Shown here: in pieces, positions 16,544 through 24,955 of the stretch
Numbering within the stretch: the stretch's first letter is position 1
Layout of the letters: the number at the start of each line of letters is the position of its first letter
Assembly: GCF_017874475.1 (NCBI RefSeq)
Contig: NZ_JAGGLO010000002.1
Coordinates: 1-64,000 of the forward strand
DNA from: Anaerococcus degeneri
Lineage (GTDB): Bacteria; Bacillota; Clostridia; Tissierellales; Peptoniphilaceae
Direction of reading: 5' to 3'
Length of the DNA stretch: 64,000 bases
Notes under the pieces: generated by a model
Told to the model about the DNA's origin: nothing
The model's database searches: none
Seen by the model: only the letters and a program-made list of their open reading frames with translations
Translations under genes and position numbers: made by a program

Positions 16544-17628
16544 TAGTTAATTCTGTTTGTAGTTTCTCCGTCAAAGAAGTGGAGGGCTTCTGGGTCTAGG
16601 CTAAAGGTGTGGCTTTCGCCTATTCTGTATTCGAAGTGGCCTGGTTGGCTTACTACGAGTTCTGTGCCGTCGTCCATCTTTGCATAGATGATTTGTTCCT
16701 TACCAAGCATTTCTATAACTTCTATAGTTCCAGTTACAGAGTTATATTCATGTTCGCCAGGGATAAATCTTTCTGATCTGATTCCTAAAGAAACTTCCTT
16801 ACCTTCATAGTTTTTAAGGATGGCTGCGTCTTTGTCATTTGCTCTTATTTTCATAAGGCCAGATTTATTGACAAAGATACCATTTTCTATCTTTCCTTCT
16901 ATGATGTTCATAGTTGGAGAACCGATAAATCCTGCTACGAAGAGGTTTTCTGGTCTTTGGTAGAATTCTGTTGGAGCTCCTACTTGTTGGATTTTACCTT
17001 GGTCAAGAAGGATGATTTTTGTTGCCATGGTCATAGCTTCTGTTTGGTCGTGGGTTACATAGCAGCTTGTTGTTTCTAGCTGGTTGTGAATCCTTACGAT
17101 TTCAACTCTCATGTGTTCACGAAGCTTAGCATCAAGGTTTGAAAGTGGTTCGTCCATGAGGAATACTGATGGTTTTCTAACAATCGCACGTCCTAGGGCA
17201 ACCCTTTGTCTTTGACCACCTGAGATGTCTGATGGTCTAGAATATAGGTAGTCTCTTAATTGTAAGATGTCTGCCGCTTCTTGAACTCTTTGGTCTATGA
17301 CTTCTTTTCTCTCATTTTTCATTTTTAGGGAGAAAGCCATGTTATCATATACTGTCATGTGTGGGTAGAGGGCGTAGGATTGGAATACCATTGCTATATC
17401 CCTGTCCTTTGGCTCTACTGTATTCATTATTTTATCACCGAAGTATAGGGTACCTTCTGTAATTGAGTTAAGGCCCGCTATCATTCTTACTAGGGTTGAT
17501 TTACCACAACCAGATGGGCCTAAGATGGCACAAAAGTCCTTGTCTTTGATGTCTAGGTCTATGTGTCTTATGGTAAATTTATCCCTACCTTCGTATTTTT
17601 TTCCTAAATTATCTAATTTAACTCTCAT
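16543..17628 (-). CDS. msmK: Sugar ABC transporter ATP-binding protein (MsmK/MalK type)
   Basis: A 361-residue ATPase driving sugar import. Walker A GPSGCGKST is near residue 37, the Q-loop is in MVFQSYALYPHMTVYDN, the signature is SGGQRQRVALGRAI, and Walker B is VFLMDEPLSNLDAKLR. The C-terminal 120 residues form the OB-fold regulatory domain typical of MalK/UgpC/MsmK, where the PTS or inducer exclusion often acts. It is the last gene of the five-gene operon beginning with the binding protein at 22357. Confidence 0.93.
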   Translation of the reverse strand: MRVKLDNLGKKYEGRDKFTIRHIDLDIKDKDFCAILGPSGCGKSTLVRMIAGLNSITEGTLYFGDKIMNTVEPKDRDIAMVFQSYALYPHMTVYDNMAFSLKMKNERKEVIDQRVQEAADILQLRDYLYSRPSDISGGQRQRVALGRAIVRKPSVFLMDEPLSNLDAKLREHMRVEIVRIHNQLETTSCYVTHDQTEAMTMATKIILLDQGKIQQVGAPTEFYQRPENLFVAGFIGSPTMNIIEGKIENGIFVNKSGLMKIRANDKDAAILKNYEGKEVSLGIRSERFIPGEHEYNSVTGTIEVIEMLGKEQIIYAKMDDGTELVVSQPGHFEYRIGESHTFSLDPEALHFFDGETTNRIN

Positions 17629-17632
17629 TATT

Positions 17633-18526
17633 TTATCCTTTCACTGCACCTGATGACAATCCTCCAACTAGCTCATCTTGTAGGAACAAGAATAGAAGCA
17701 TAACAGGGATGGCTGATAAGAAACCTCCTGCTGCAAAGGCCGGTTGGTTCATATTTCTAACGTCTGAAATTAATGTAAATAGGCCTGTTGCCAAGGTGTA
17801 ATCTGCTGGATTTGTCAAGAGTATTTTTGGCATCATGTAATCAAGAAATGGTCCTATAAAGCACTGGAGGGCAATTATAGCTAGCATTGGTCTTGCAAGT
17901 GGCATGATTATTAGCCTATAAACTTGGAAGTTTGAACATCCGTCTATCCTTGCAGCCTCATCAAGCTCTTGGGAAATTGAATCAAGGTAGCCCTTTAAGA
18001 TGAAGGTATTACCTGCTATTGCCCCGCCTGAATAGATTAGAATTAGCATCATTGGACGAGAAAATACTGGTACTACACCTGAGATAATTGTGTGGATAGC
18101 GTAGTAGGCAGTGATTCCCGCAAATGCTGGGATAATCTGAACTAGCATTATGGTTATAAGACTTGCTTTCTTGCCCTTAAATCTAAATCTTGAGTAGGCA
18201 TAGCCTGTAAAAGATACAAAGATTAGGGTAAGGATTGTTGTTGCTGTTGCTATTTTTAGTGTATTTACTACCCATCTTAAGAACTGTGTTTTTTCAAACA
18301 AGTACTTAAAGTTATTTACTGAGAAGACAAAGTCTCCTGTCATTGATATATATTGGCCTTGGTTGCCGTTAAATGATGATACAACCATGATTACTAGAGG
18401 TACTAGAATTATCGCAGCCCATATAAATAAGATTAGGTAGGATATTGTCAAAGCCACCTTGCCTGCAGCTGTAAGTGGCTGAAGGTCTGATAGGTAGAGG
18501 TCTTTATTTTTCTTTTTCTTAAACAT
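17633..18526 (-). CDS. Sugar ABC transporter permease (MalG type)
   Basis: A 297-residue integral membrane permease with six predicted helices. The cytoplasmic EAA loop that docks on the ATPase is seen as LDEAARIDGCSNFQVYRLI (about 195-213), and the C-terminus ends GGLSSGAVKG as in MalG-type subunits. It lies 2 bases from the partner permease and 5 bases before the ATPase gene. Confidence 0.92.
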   Translation of the reverse strand: MFKKKKNKDLYLSDLQPLTAAGKVALTISYLILFIWAAIILVPLVIMVVSSFNGNQGQYISMTGDFVFSVNNFKYLFEKTQFLRWVVNTLKIATATTILTLIFVSFTGYAYSRFRFKGKKASLITIMLVQIIPAFAGITAYYAIHTIISGVVPVFSRPMMLILIYSGGAIAGNTFILKGYLDSISQELDEAARIDGCSNFQVYRLIIMPLARPMLAIIALQCFIGPFLDYMMPKILLTNPADYTLATGLFTLISDVRNMNQPAFAAGGFLSAIPVMLLFLFLQDELVGGLSSGAVKG

Positions 18527-18527
18527 A

Positions 18528-20558
18528 CTAATACTCCTTGAAGGCTGATGATTTCATGTAGCCGAAGAAGGAAATGATTATAAGTATTATTGAGATAAAT
18601 ACAGTAATCGCAGCTCCTATAGCCTGGTACTGACTGTTCATAGTCAAGTTGTAGATGTATGAAATCAAAATATCACTTGATCCCGCTAAGTTACCATAGA
18701 CTTGTGGATTGAATGGGCCACCGCCGTTAAATAGGTAAATTATTGAGAAGTTGTTAAAGTTGAATGTGTATTGGTTGATTAGCATTGGAGATATTTGGAA
18801 AAGTACCAAAGGTATTGTTATCTTTAATGTCCTTTGGAATCCTGTTGCTCCGTCTATGCTTGCTGCTTCATATAAGTCCTTTGGTATAGCTTGGAGTACA
18901 CCAGTTGTAAGTAGGAATATATAAGAATGTCCCAACCAACCTTGAAGTAGTACTAGGGCAGCTCTGGTTTGAACTGTGTTGTTTTTAATATCTAAAGATG
19001 TGTTAAACAAGGTGTTTACTGCTTCTGTTATTACACCGCCACGGCTGGTCATGATTGAGAAGAACATGATTGTGATAAAGGCAGGTATTGCCCATGGCAA
19101 TAGATAGATAGTTCTAAAGAACTTTTTGCCTTTAATTCTCTCGTTGTTGACCATTAGGGCAAAGATGAAGCCCAAAACGATTGCAAGTGTAGAAGCTAGT
19201 ATTGTCCACATAATTGTCCAACCGAATATATGCCAGAAGGCCTTACCTGCTATACCTTGGCCTCTTGCTATGGATACATAGTTAGCAAGTCCTACCCACT
19301 CAAATTTGTTTTGGTGTTGTGGGTCCATATTTGTAAATGAAATAAGGATAGCTGTTACTATTGGTACAATTACTATAAAGATGATTACCAAAAGAGCTGG
19401 TGAGGTTATTAAATATGGGAATCCATCAGTTCTTAGATATTTTCTTGTTTCAAAGTATGAATTTGGTCTAATTCCTTGAATTTCTCCCTTTTCTGTCTTA
19501 TATGCATCCAAAAATGATCCTATAAAGATTGCAAGAGCTATAAATACAAAGGCAAGGGCGAGTATACCCTCTATCATAAAGATGATTGACCTATCAAGTC
19601 TCTTACCACCTTGGGCTAGGGAAATAAGACCTGCTATACCTTGGCCTTGGTAGTTTCCAAAGCCTAGGGCATATGGAATTGCTATAAAGAATATAAATAA
19701 GGCTCCTACTAAAAACATTAGGCCCTTTTGCCATTGACCGTTTAATAGTTGGCCAAGTCCTGGGATTGGGGCTGTGATTATGGATTTAAAAGGTCTTTCC
19801 TTGTCGACTTCGACAGGGGTCCTTCTTCTAGCATCTGATCTTTCTTCTTCTAAGATTTTTAAAGAATGTTTGAGGTCTTCTTTTAATTTATATTTATAAG
19901 ACTCAATCTCTTCTTTTATAGATCTTTCAGGGTTCCTGTAATCTAGCTTTATGTTTTGGTCTTTAAATTTCTGTTTTAGTTGTTCTTTGGTAGCCTTGTA
20001 GGCTTTTTTTGAAATTCTTTCTTCTTTGAAGGCTTCTTCTATTTCAGCTACGTCGTGTTCGTATTTTTCCTTTAAGACCTTCCTGTCGGCCTCAATAAAC
20101 TTACTTTTTTCCGCGATATCTTCGGCTGTTAAGTTTTTTTGGCGTTCTTCAGCGTCTTTTAGGGAATCTTTTAGGAATTGGTCGTGGTCTAAGATTTTTG
20201 GTATCTCTGTGACATCTAGGTCATTTAGCCTATAGTCAAGAAGGCTTTCATAGGATAAGTCCTTGTTTTCCTCATAGAAGGCCTGCATTTTTTCTGCCAC
20301 GAGTTTTTCTATATATAGGTCTTTTAGTTTACCATCTGCTGGAAGGTTTTTATCAGAATTCGCTTCGGTTTTCGCTTTTTCTAATAGAGCTTTTTTCTGA
20401 TTCTCATATTCTTTTAACTTAATATTGTATGGATGGTTTTCTTTAGTATATTTAGGGCTAGTACCGTTTTCCTTAGCTTCGATAAGATCAATTATATATT
20501 GATTTTTCCTAGGATAGGTCACTCCCCTCCTATCTATAAGGCTTTTTTCATAAGTCAT
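18528..20558 (-). CDS. Sugar ABC transporter permease (MalF type) with a large N-terminal coiled-coil extension
   Basis: The C-terminal 300 residues are a MalF-type permease with EAA loop YEAASIDGATGFQRTLKIT (about 570). Ahead of this lie about 255 highly charged residues rich in Lys/Glu that look like a cytoplasmic helical/coiled-coil region, and then a small membrane module (PIPGLGQLLNGQWQKGLMF, about 265-285, followed by two more helices). The total of 676 residues is more than twice a minimal permease. The extension has no motif I recognise. It could sense or tether a cytoplasmic partner. Confidence 0.88.
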   Translation of the reverse strand: MTYEKSLIDRRGVTYPRKNQYIIDLIEAKENGTSPKYTKENHPYNIKLKEYENQKKALLEKAKTEANSDKNLPADGKLKDLYIEKLVAEKMQAFYEENKDLSYESLLDYRLNDLDVTEIPKILDHDQFLKDSLKDAEERQKNLTAEDIAEKSKFIEADRKVLKEKYEHDVAEIEEAFKEERISKKAYKATKEQLKQKFKDQNIKLDYRNPERSIKEEIESYKYKLKEDLKHSLKILEEERSDARRRTPVEVDKERPFKSIITAPIPGLGQLLNGQWQKGLMFLVGALFIFFIAIPYALGFGNYQGQGIAGLISLAQGGKRLDRSIIFMIEGILALAFVFIALAIFIGSFLDAYKTEKGEIQGIRPNSYFETRKYLRTDGFPYLITSPALLVIIFIVIVPIVTAILISFTNMDPQHQNKFEWVGLANYVSIARGQGIAGKAFWHIFGWTIMWTILASTLAIVLGFIFALMVNNERIKGKKFFRTIYLLPWAIPAFITIMFFSIMTSRGGVITEAVNTLFNTSLDIKNNTVQTRAALVLLQGWLGHSYIFLLTTGVLQAIPKDLYEAASIDGATGFQRTLKITIPLVLFQISPMLINQYTFNFNNFSIIYLFNGGGPFNPQVYGNLAGSSDILISYIYNLTMNSQYQAIGAAITVFISIILIIISFFGYMKSSAFKEY

Positions 20559-20563
20559 TATAA

Positions 20564-20968
20564 TTACCTTTCTTGTCTTGTTATTACTATTAGTAAGAAA
20601 ATATTTAAAATAAGTCCTAGATAATAAAATACAGATCCTAGGCTAAAAGAAAAAAATAGGTTGACTATAGAAATAAGAGTCATTGCCCCGAAAAATAGCT
20701 TATAGGTTTTGTTAATTCCGTATTTTTTAATAGTAAAAAAGGTGTATAGGGATATAGTTATGGGATTTATTACCTTTATAAATAAAGAAAAAATGATTGA
20801 ATTTAAAAAATCATCATAACTAAGTCCTGGTTTAATTTTAGAAATACTTTCAAAAACACTTGGGTCTTTGGCTAACATCATTGCTTCTAGGCTGAAGTTT
20901 AGGATGATTGCTGCGGATATTAGAAGTATTTTTAGTAGGAATTTATTTCTTTGCTTTTCTTTTTCCAT
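20564..20968 (-). CDS. Membrane protein in the sugar ABC operon, unknown
   Basis: A 134-residue protein with about four hydrophobic helices, a positively charged N-terminus (MEKEKQRNKFLLK) and a short charged C-terminus. It sits between the binding-protein gene and the MalF-type permease, 5 bases from the latter, so it is co-transcribed. I recognise no family. By position it may assist or modulate the transporter (inference). Confidence 0.7.
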   Translation of the reverse strand: MEKEKQRNKFLLKILLISAAIILNFSLEAMMLAKDPSVFESISKIKPGLSYDDFLNSIIFSLFIKVINPITISLYTFFTIKKYGINKTYKLFFGAMTLISIVNLFFSFSLGSVFYYLGLILNIFLLIVITRQER

Positions 20969-21019
20969 ATTTTTTTAAATATAAGGGGCTAAGCTTGTTA
21001 GCCGCCCCTTAAGATTTTT

Positions 21020-22357
21020 TTAATGGTTAAAGTTTGCCATCATTGAATCAAATGATGCTTTTAATTCTGCGTATGCTGCTTTTTCGTCAGCTGGTTTTAC
21101 AGAGTTCCAAGAAAGTATTGCGTTTTTGTAGGTATCCCATACATCGCCCCACTCTTTGAATAGTGGTCTTGCTGGAGCTTCTTTGTAAGATTCGATTGTA
21201 GCTGCGATGATTTTCTTGTCAGTTTCTGGAAGATCCATTCCTTGATAAGTTTCAGCGCTTACGTTTTCAAGTACCTTACCTGTAGCTTTGTATAGGTCAG
21301 CTGCAAATTCTGGGTTTACAATTTCTTTGATCATTGCTTCTGCTATAGCAACTTTGTCAGCATCTTCTTCGATTCTAGCGTTCATTGCAAGTCCCCATCC
21401 ACCTTGCCAGTGAGTTAGAGCTTTGCCTGCAAGTTGAAGTTGTCCGATTGGATAAATTTCTAGGTTGCCTTCGCCAGCTTGTTCTGAAATTGGAGCTGCA
21501 TCCCATGGTCCACCAAGTCTAGCAACACCGCCCTTGCCTGGTTTGAATGTATCGTCGATATATCCCCAACCAGCGTCAGCGTCAAATAATTGTGTTCCTG
21601 CTTCGTTGTGTTTTTTCCAGTAATCAAATAGGGCTTTAACTGTTGCTTGTTTTTCTGGTTCAAGCTCATCCCATTCTTTTGTGAAGTCTGAGAATAATTT
21701 ACCATCTTTATCTTTTCCAAGAAGTTCGATTCCTGAAGAGTTTGTTGCTGCAACACCGTACCAAGCATCAAAGATTGGGAATAGTACTGTTGATTCGTCA
21801 GCTACTTTACTAATGTCGATTGGTTTTGAAAGGTCGATGCCTTTTTCTTCAGCATTTTTCTTGTTTACATAGGTAATAAGTGTTTCGATGTTGAATGGAA
21901 ATGCAAAATATTCACCGTCGATGTTGAAGTTTCCACCGATTCCCTTATCAAAGTCATCCCAACCACCGATTTCACCAGCAAGTTTTTTAGAATCGATTCC
22001 AGCTAGTATATCGTTTCCGTGAAGACCGTAAAGTCTGTCTGCTGGGATTGCAAATAGGTCAGCAACGTCTTCGTTTGAAGCGTCTGTAGCATCGATTATA
22101 TCTAGGTGATCGAATGCTCCCATTTTCTTGAATTCGATTTCTGCGTTAGGGAATTTTTCCTTAACTCTTTCTGCTGCTTTTTCGTAGTGTGGAAGCCATG
22201 CTTCTTCTACTTGTACGCTTAATTTTGCGCTAGCTTCAGTGTTAGCTGCTTCTTTACCAGTATCAGCAGCTTCTTTTCCGCCATCTTTAGCTCCACCACA
22301 TGCTGCCATAACAAAGGCAAGTGATAAAGCCATTATTGTTTTTATTCCTTTTTTCAT
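21020..22357 (-). CDS. Maltodextrin-type sugar-binding lipoprotein
   Basis: A 445-residue extracellular solute-binding protein (family 1). The signal peptide ends in the lipobox MAAC (about residue 20), followed by an Ala/Glu/Lys spacer. The mature domain has the SBP_bac_1 features FAFPFNIETLITYVNKK and HWQGGWGLAMNARIEED. A maltose/maltodextrin or related oligosaccharide is the likely ligand, but the sugar cannot be fixed from sequence alone. It is the first gene of the operon, with AGGAGG at the start and a well-defined promoter and operator upstream. Confidence 0.88.
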   Translation of the reverse strand: MKKGIKTIMALSLAFVMAACGGAKDGGKEAADTGKEAANTEASAKLSVQVEEAWLPHYEKAAERVKEKFPNAEIEFKKMGAFDHLDIIDATDASNEDVADLFAIPADRLYGLHGNDILAGIDSKKLAGEIGGWDDFDKGIGGNFNIDGEYFAFPFNIETLITYVNKKNAEEKGIDLSKPIDISKVADESTVLFPIFDAWYGVAATNSSGIELLGKDKDGKLFSDFTKEWDELEPEKQATVKALFDYWKKHNEAGTQLFDADAGWGYIDDTFKPGKGGVARLGGPWDAAPISEQAGEGNLEIYPIGQLQLAGKALTHWQGGWGLAMNARIEEDADKVAIAEAMIKEIVNPEFAADLYKATGKVLENVSAETYQGMDLPETDKKIIAATIESYKEAPARPLFKEWGDVWDTYKNAILSWNSVKPADEKAAYAELKASFDSMMANFNH

Positions 22358-22378
22358 ATTTCCTCCTAAAAAATGATA

Positions 22379-22392
22379 TGAAAGCGTTTATT
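22379..22392 (-). promoter_or_regulatory. cre-like catabolite operator
   Basis: TGAAAGCGTTTATT on the plus strand matches the CcpA/LacI-family cre consensus (TGWAANCGNTNWCA) at most positions. It begins about 2 bases downstream of the predicted start of the sugar operon, where a bound repressor would block elongation. A local LacI-type maltose regulator could use it instead of CcpA. Confidence 0.65.
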
Positions 22393-22400
22393 ACACCATT

Positions 22401-22429
22401 ATTATATCTAACTATCAAAATTCTGCCAA
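22401..22429 (-). promoter_or_regulatory. Promoter of the sugar ABC operon
   Basis: Minus-strand TTGGCA (22424-22429), exactly 17 bases, then TATAAT (22401-22406). The predicted start near 22394 is about 37 bases before the ATG. Confidence 0.8.
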
Positions 22430-22632
22430 ACTTTTTCGGTATCGTTCTCTATTATGGAGTTGCAACGTTTTGTCCAGGTCTTAGATAAGGTTGAAGCCAT
22501 GCCATTTGCGAGCCTTTAGCCTTTGTTATTTTTTTTACAAGAAAAATTAATTTTTCCTTTCATATTTCATTTTTTTAACCAAAAGGTACATTATTTATAT
22601 AAGATTTTATAAAAAATATAAGGAGAATTACT

Positions 22633-24138
22633 ATGGCATGTACAACCATACTTGTAGGTAAAAAAGCAAGTTTTGATGGATCAACCCTAGTTGCCAGAAA
22701 TGAAGATTCCGGCAGTGGCCAATATAATGCAAAAAAATTCGTTTTTGTAAAAAAAGAAGACCAGCCAAAGGTCTATAAATCAGTGATTTCAAAGGTGGAA
22801 ATTCCTCTCCCAGAAAATCCTCTTTCCTATACAGCCATGCCAGAAGCAGTTTCTGGCCAAGGAATTTGGGCAGCTTGCGGTGTTAATTCAAAAAACGTCG
22901 CTATGACTGCAACTGAAACAATTACCTCAAATGAAAGAGTCCTTGGAGCAGACCCTCTTGTAGTCTACCAAAAATCTGTCGGCACAAAAGGAGAGGCTGA
23001 TTATAAGGAAGAAATTCCTGGTGGAATCGGCGAAGAAGACATTGTTTCGATTGTCCTTCCCTATATAAATTCAGCAAGGGAAGGTGTTATCCGCCTGGGA
23101 TCACTTCTAGAAGAATACGGAACTTACGAGAAAAACGGCATCGCCTTCCAAGATGAAAATGAAATTTGGTGGCTCGAAACAATTGGCGGCCACCACTGGA
23201 TTGCGAGAAAAGTCCCAGACGATTCCTATGTAATTATGCCAAACCAACTAGGTCTTGATTATTTTGACCTAGAAGACGCCCTAGGAAAGGGTGAGAATTT
23301 CTTGTGTTCAGCTGACCTAAAGGATTTTATAGAAAAATACCACCTAGACCTATCCCTTGATGGAAGTTTAAATCCAAGAGATACCTTTGGTAGCCACTCA
23401 GATGCAGACCATGTCTACAACACCCCAAGGGCTTGGGTTTTACAAAGATATTTTAACCCAATGTCAAATACCTACGACGGCATAGATGCCGACCTAAGAC
23501 CAGATGATGACGATATACCATGGGCAAGAGTCCCTGAGAGGAAAATCACAGTAGAAGACATAAAATACGCCCTCTCCCACCATTTCCAAGGCACACCATA
23601 CGACCCATACAAGAAACACGGAGACACATCTCAGGCAGGAGCCTTCCGACCAATCGGCATAAATAGGAATAATTTCCTAGGCCTTACCCAAATAAGATCT
23701 GACAAACCAGACGCCATAAAGACCATAGAATGGCTTGCTCTAGGCTCAAACACCTTTAACGCCATGGCCCCATTTTATGTAAATATTACCGACACCCCAG
23801 CCTATCTTAGGGATACAACAGCAAGGGTCACTACTGAATCCTTCTACTGGATAAACCGCATAATTGCAGCCTTAGCCGACCCATATTTCGCCGACACTGC
23901 AAATTTAATAGAGCGTTATCAGGAAAAGATAGGATCTTTCGCTTGGGAAATGATTTATAAGACAGACGAGAAAATCATAAAGGAAAATCTTTCAAGAGAA
24001 GATTCCCTAGAAATTCTTGAAAAAACCAACGATCAAATTGCAAAAATGCTTCAAAAAGAAACCGACGACCTACTTGACCAAGTCCTCTTGGTAGCATCAA
24101 ATAAGATGACCAACAGCTTTTCAAGGTCAGACGCCTGA
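22633..24138 (+). CDS. pepD: C69-family dipeptidase
   Basis: A 501-residue Ntn-hydrolase peptidase. The protein starts MACTTILVGKKAS. In this family removal of the first residues exposes a nucleophilic Cys (Cys3). The downstream SFDGSTLVARNEDSG is diagnostic. Other conserved segments are EIWWLETIGGHHWIARKVP (about 175) and NPRDTFGSHSDADHVYNTPR. It is probably cytoplasmic, since it has no signal peptide. AAGGAG lies 8 bases before the ATG. A small hairpin follows, then an unknown gene on the same strand. Confidence 0.93.
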   Translation: MACTTILVGKKASFDGSTLVARNEDSGSGQYNAKKFVFVKKEDQPKVYKSVISKVEIPLPENPLSYTAMPEAVSGQGIWAACGVNSKNVAMTATETITSNERVLGADPLVVYQKSVGTKGEADYKEEIPGGIGEEDIVSIVLPYINSAREGVIRLGSLLEEYGTYEKNGIAFQDENEIWWLETIGGHHWIARKVPDDSYVIMPNQLGLDYFDLEDALGKGENFLCSADLKDFIEKYHLDLSLDGSLNPRDTFGSHSDADHVYNTPRAWVLQRYFNPMSNTYDGIDADLRPDDDDIPWARVPERKITVEDIKYALSHHFQGTPYDPYKKHGDTSQAGAFRPIGINRNNFLGLTQIRSDKPDAIKTIEWLALGSNTFNAMAPFYVNITDTPAYLRDTTARVTTESFYWINRIIAALADPYFADTANLIERYQEKIGSFAWEMIYKTDEKIIKENLSREDSLEILEKTNDQIAKMLQKETDDLLDQVLLVASNKMTNSFSRSDA

Positions 24139-24143
24139 AAATT

Positions 24144-24165
24144 TCCCGACCATGCTCGGGTTTTA
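24144..24165 (+). terminator. Short hairpin after pepD
   Basis: CCCGA and TCGGG enclose a 6-base loop, followed by TTTTAA, 6 bases after the pepD stop. The short stem suggests partial termination before the gene at 24203. Confidence 0.55.
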
Positions 24166-24202
24166 ACTTTAAAAATACAATAAATAAAATAAAGGAGAAT
24201 TT

Positions 24203-24850
24203 ATGTCAAAAACCCTCGGACCAATCCACTACCTAATGTATGAAAAAATCAAATTTCAAGATAAAATCACCGATTTTTTAATGGACGGAGATTTTTCTCA
24301 GATAGAATATGAGCCTGTTTCAAAAAGGCCCCTAGAGGAAATCTTAGACCAAGAAAATATCCACGGTTTTCTCCAAGAAAAGGTAGATATAGTTGAAAGT
24401 CGCCTAGCCAAAGCCCTTAGTCTTTGCGATAATCCTAGCGACAAGCTTTTTAAACTCGGCCAAGAATGTGGCAAGGACAAAGATTTTTCAAGCTTTGAGG
24501 AAATTTTTACCGACCTAAATACTTATCTACTCGACGGCATGCCTTGTGATCAGGGCCTTTCAGCCGTCCTTGATGGAGAAAGTTTGTATTTAATTACCAA
24601 TAACAACCTCCACAAAAAATATGAAGAGGAAATAAATCTTGAAAATTCAAGAAATGCTTCTTGCGAGGGCGGCCATAGCCACGACCATCACGAGTCTTTT
24701 GAACTTGGAAATGGCCTAGTTAGCGAATTGAATAATGAAGAATCGACCTATCACAAGTACAGGCTAGATTTTCTAAGAGGATATTTTTCAGCAAGTCCCT
24801 ATGAGGTCGAACTTGTAAATGGAATAAATTACAAAATCACAAAAAAATAA
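24203..24850 (+). CDS. Hypothetical protein with His/Asp-rich metal-binding-like loop
   Basis: A 215-residue cytoplasmic protein starting MSKTLGPIHYLMYEKIKFQD. The GPIHY-YEKI-FQ opening looks like a conserved family signature, but I cannot name the family with certainty. Near residue 158 is a cluster of histidines (GGHSHDHHESFELG) that could bind a metal. Several cysteines (about 96, 111, 122 and 156) are spread along the chain. AAAGGAG lies 7 bases before the ATG. It follows pepD at 64 bases and may be partly co-transcribed. Function unknown. Confidence 0.75.
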   Translation: MSKTLGPIHYLMYEKIKFQDKITDFLMDGDFSQIEYEPVSKRPLEEILDQENIHGFLQEKVDIVESRLAKALSLCDNPSDKLFKLGQECGKDKDFSSFEEIFTDLNTYLLDGMPCDQGLSAVLDGESLYLITNNNLHKKYEEEINLENSRNASCEGGHSHDHHESFELGNGLVSELNNEESTYHKYRLDFLRGYFSASPYEVELVNGINYKITKK

Positions 24851-24871
24851 GACCCGCAAGGGTCAAATGAA

Positions 24872-24915
24872 CTGACCCCCTTTAGTTGGTTTTTTAGTCC
24901 AACTTTGGGGGTCAG
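24872..24915. terminator. Large hairpin between convergent genes
   Basis: CTGACCCCC pairs with GGGGGTCAG and AGTTGG with CCAACT, making a nearly continuous 15-bp stem with a T-rich loop. It lies between the ends of the plus-strand 24203 gene and the minus-strand AraC gene and probably stops both transcripts, though neither side has a long T run. A smaller GACCC-GCAA-GGGTC hairpin precedes it at 24851. Confidence 0.6.
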
Positions 24916-24955
24916 CTTATTATTAGTTTAAAGCTGATAAGGGACGGTTTTATTA

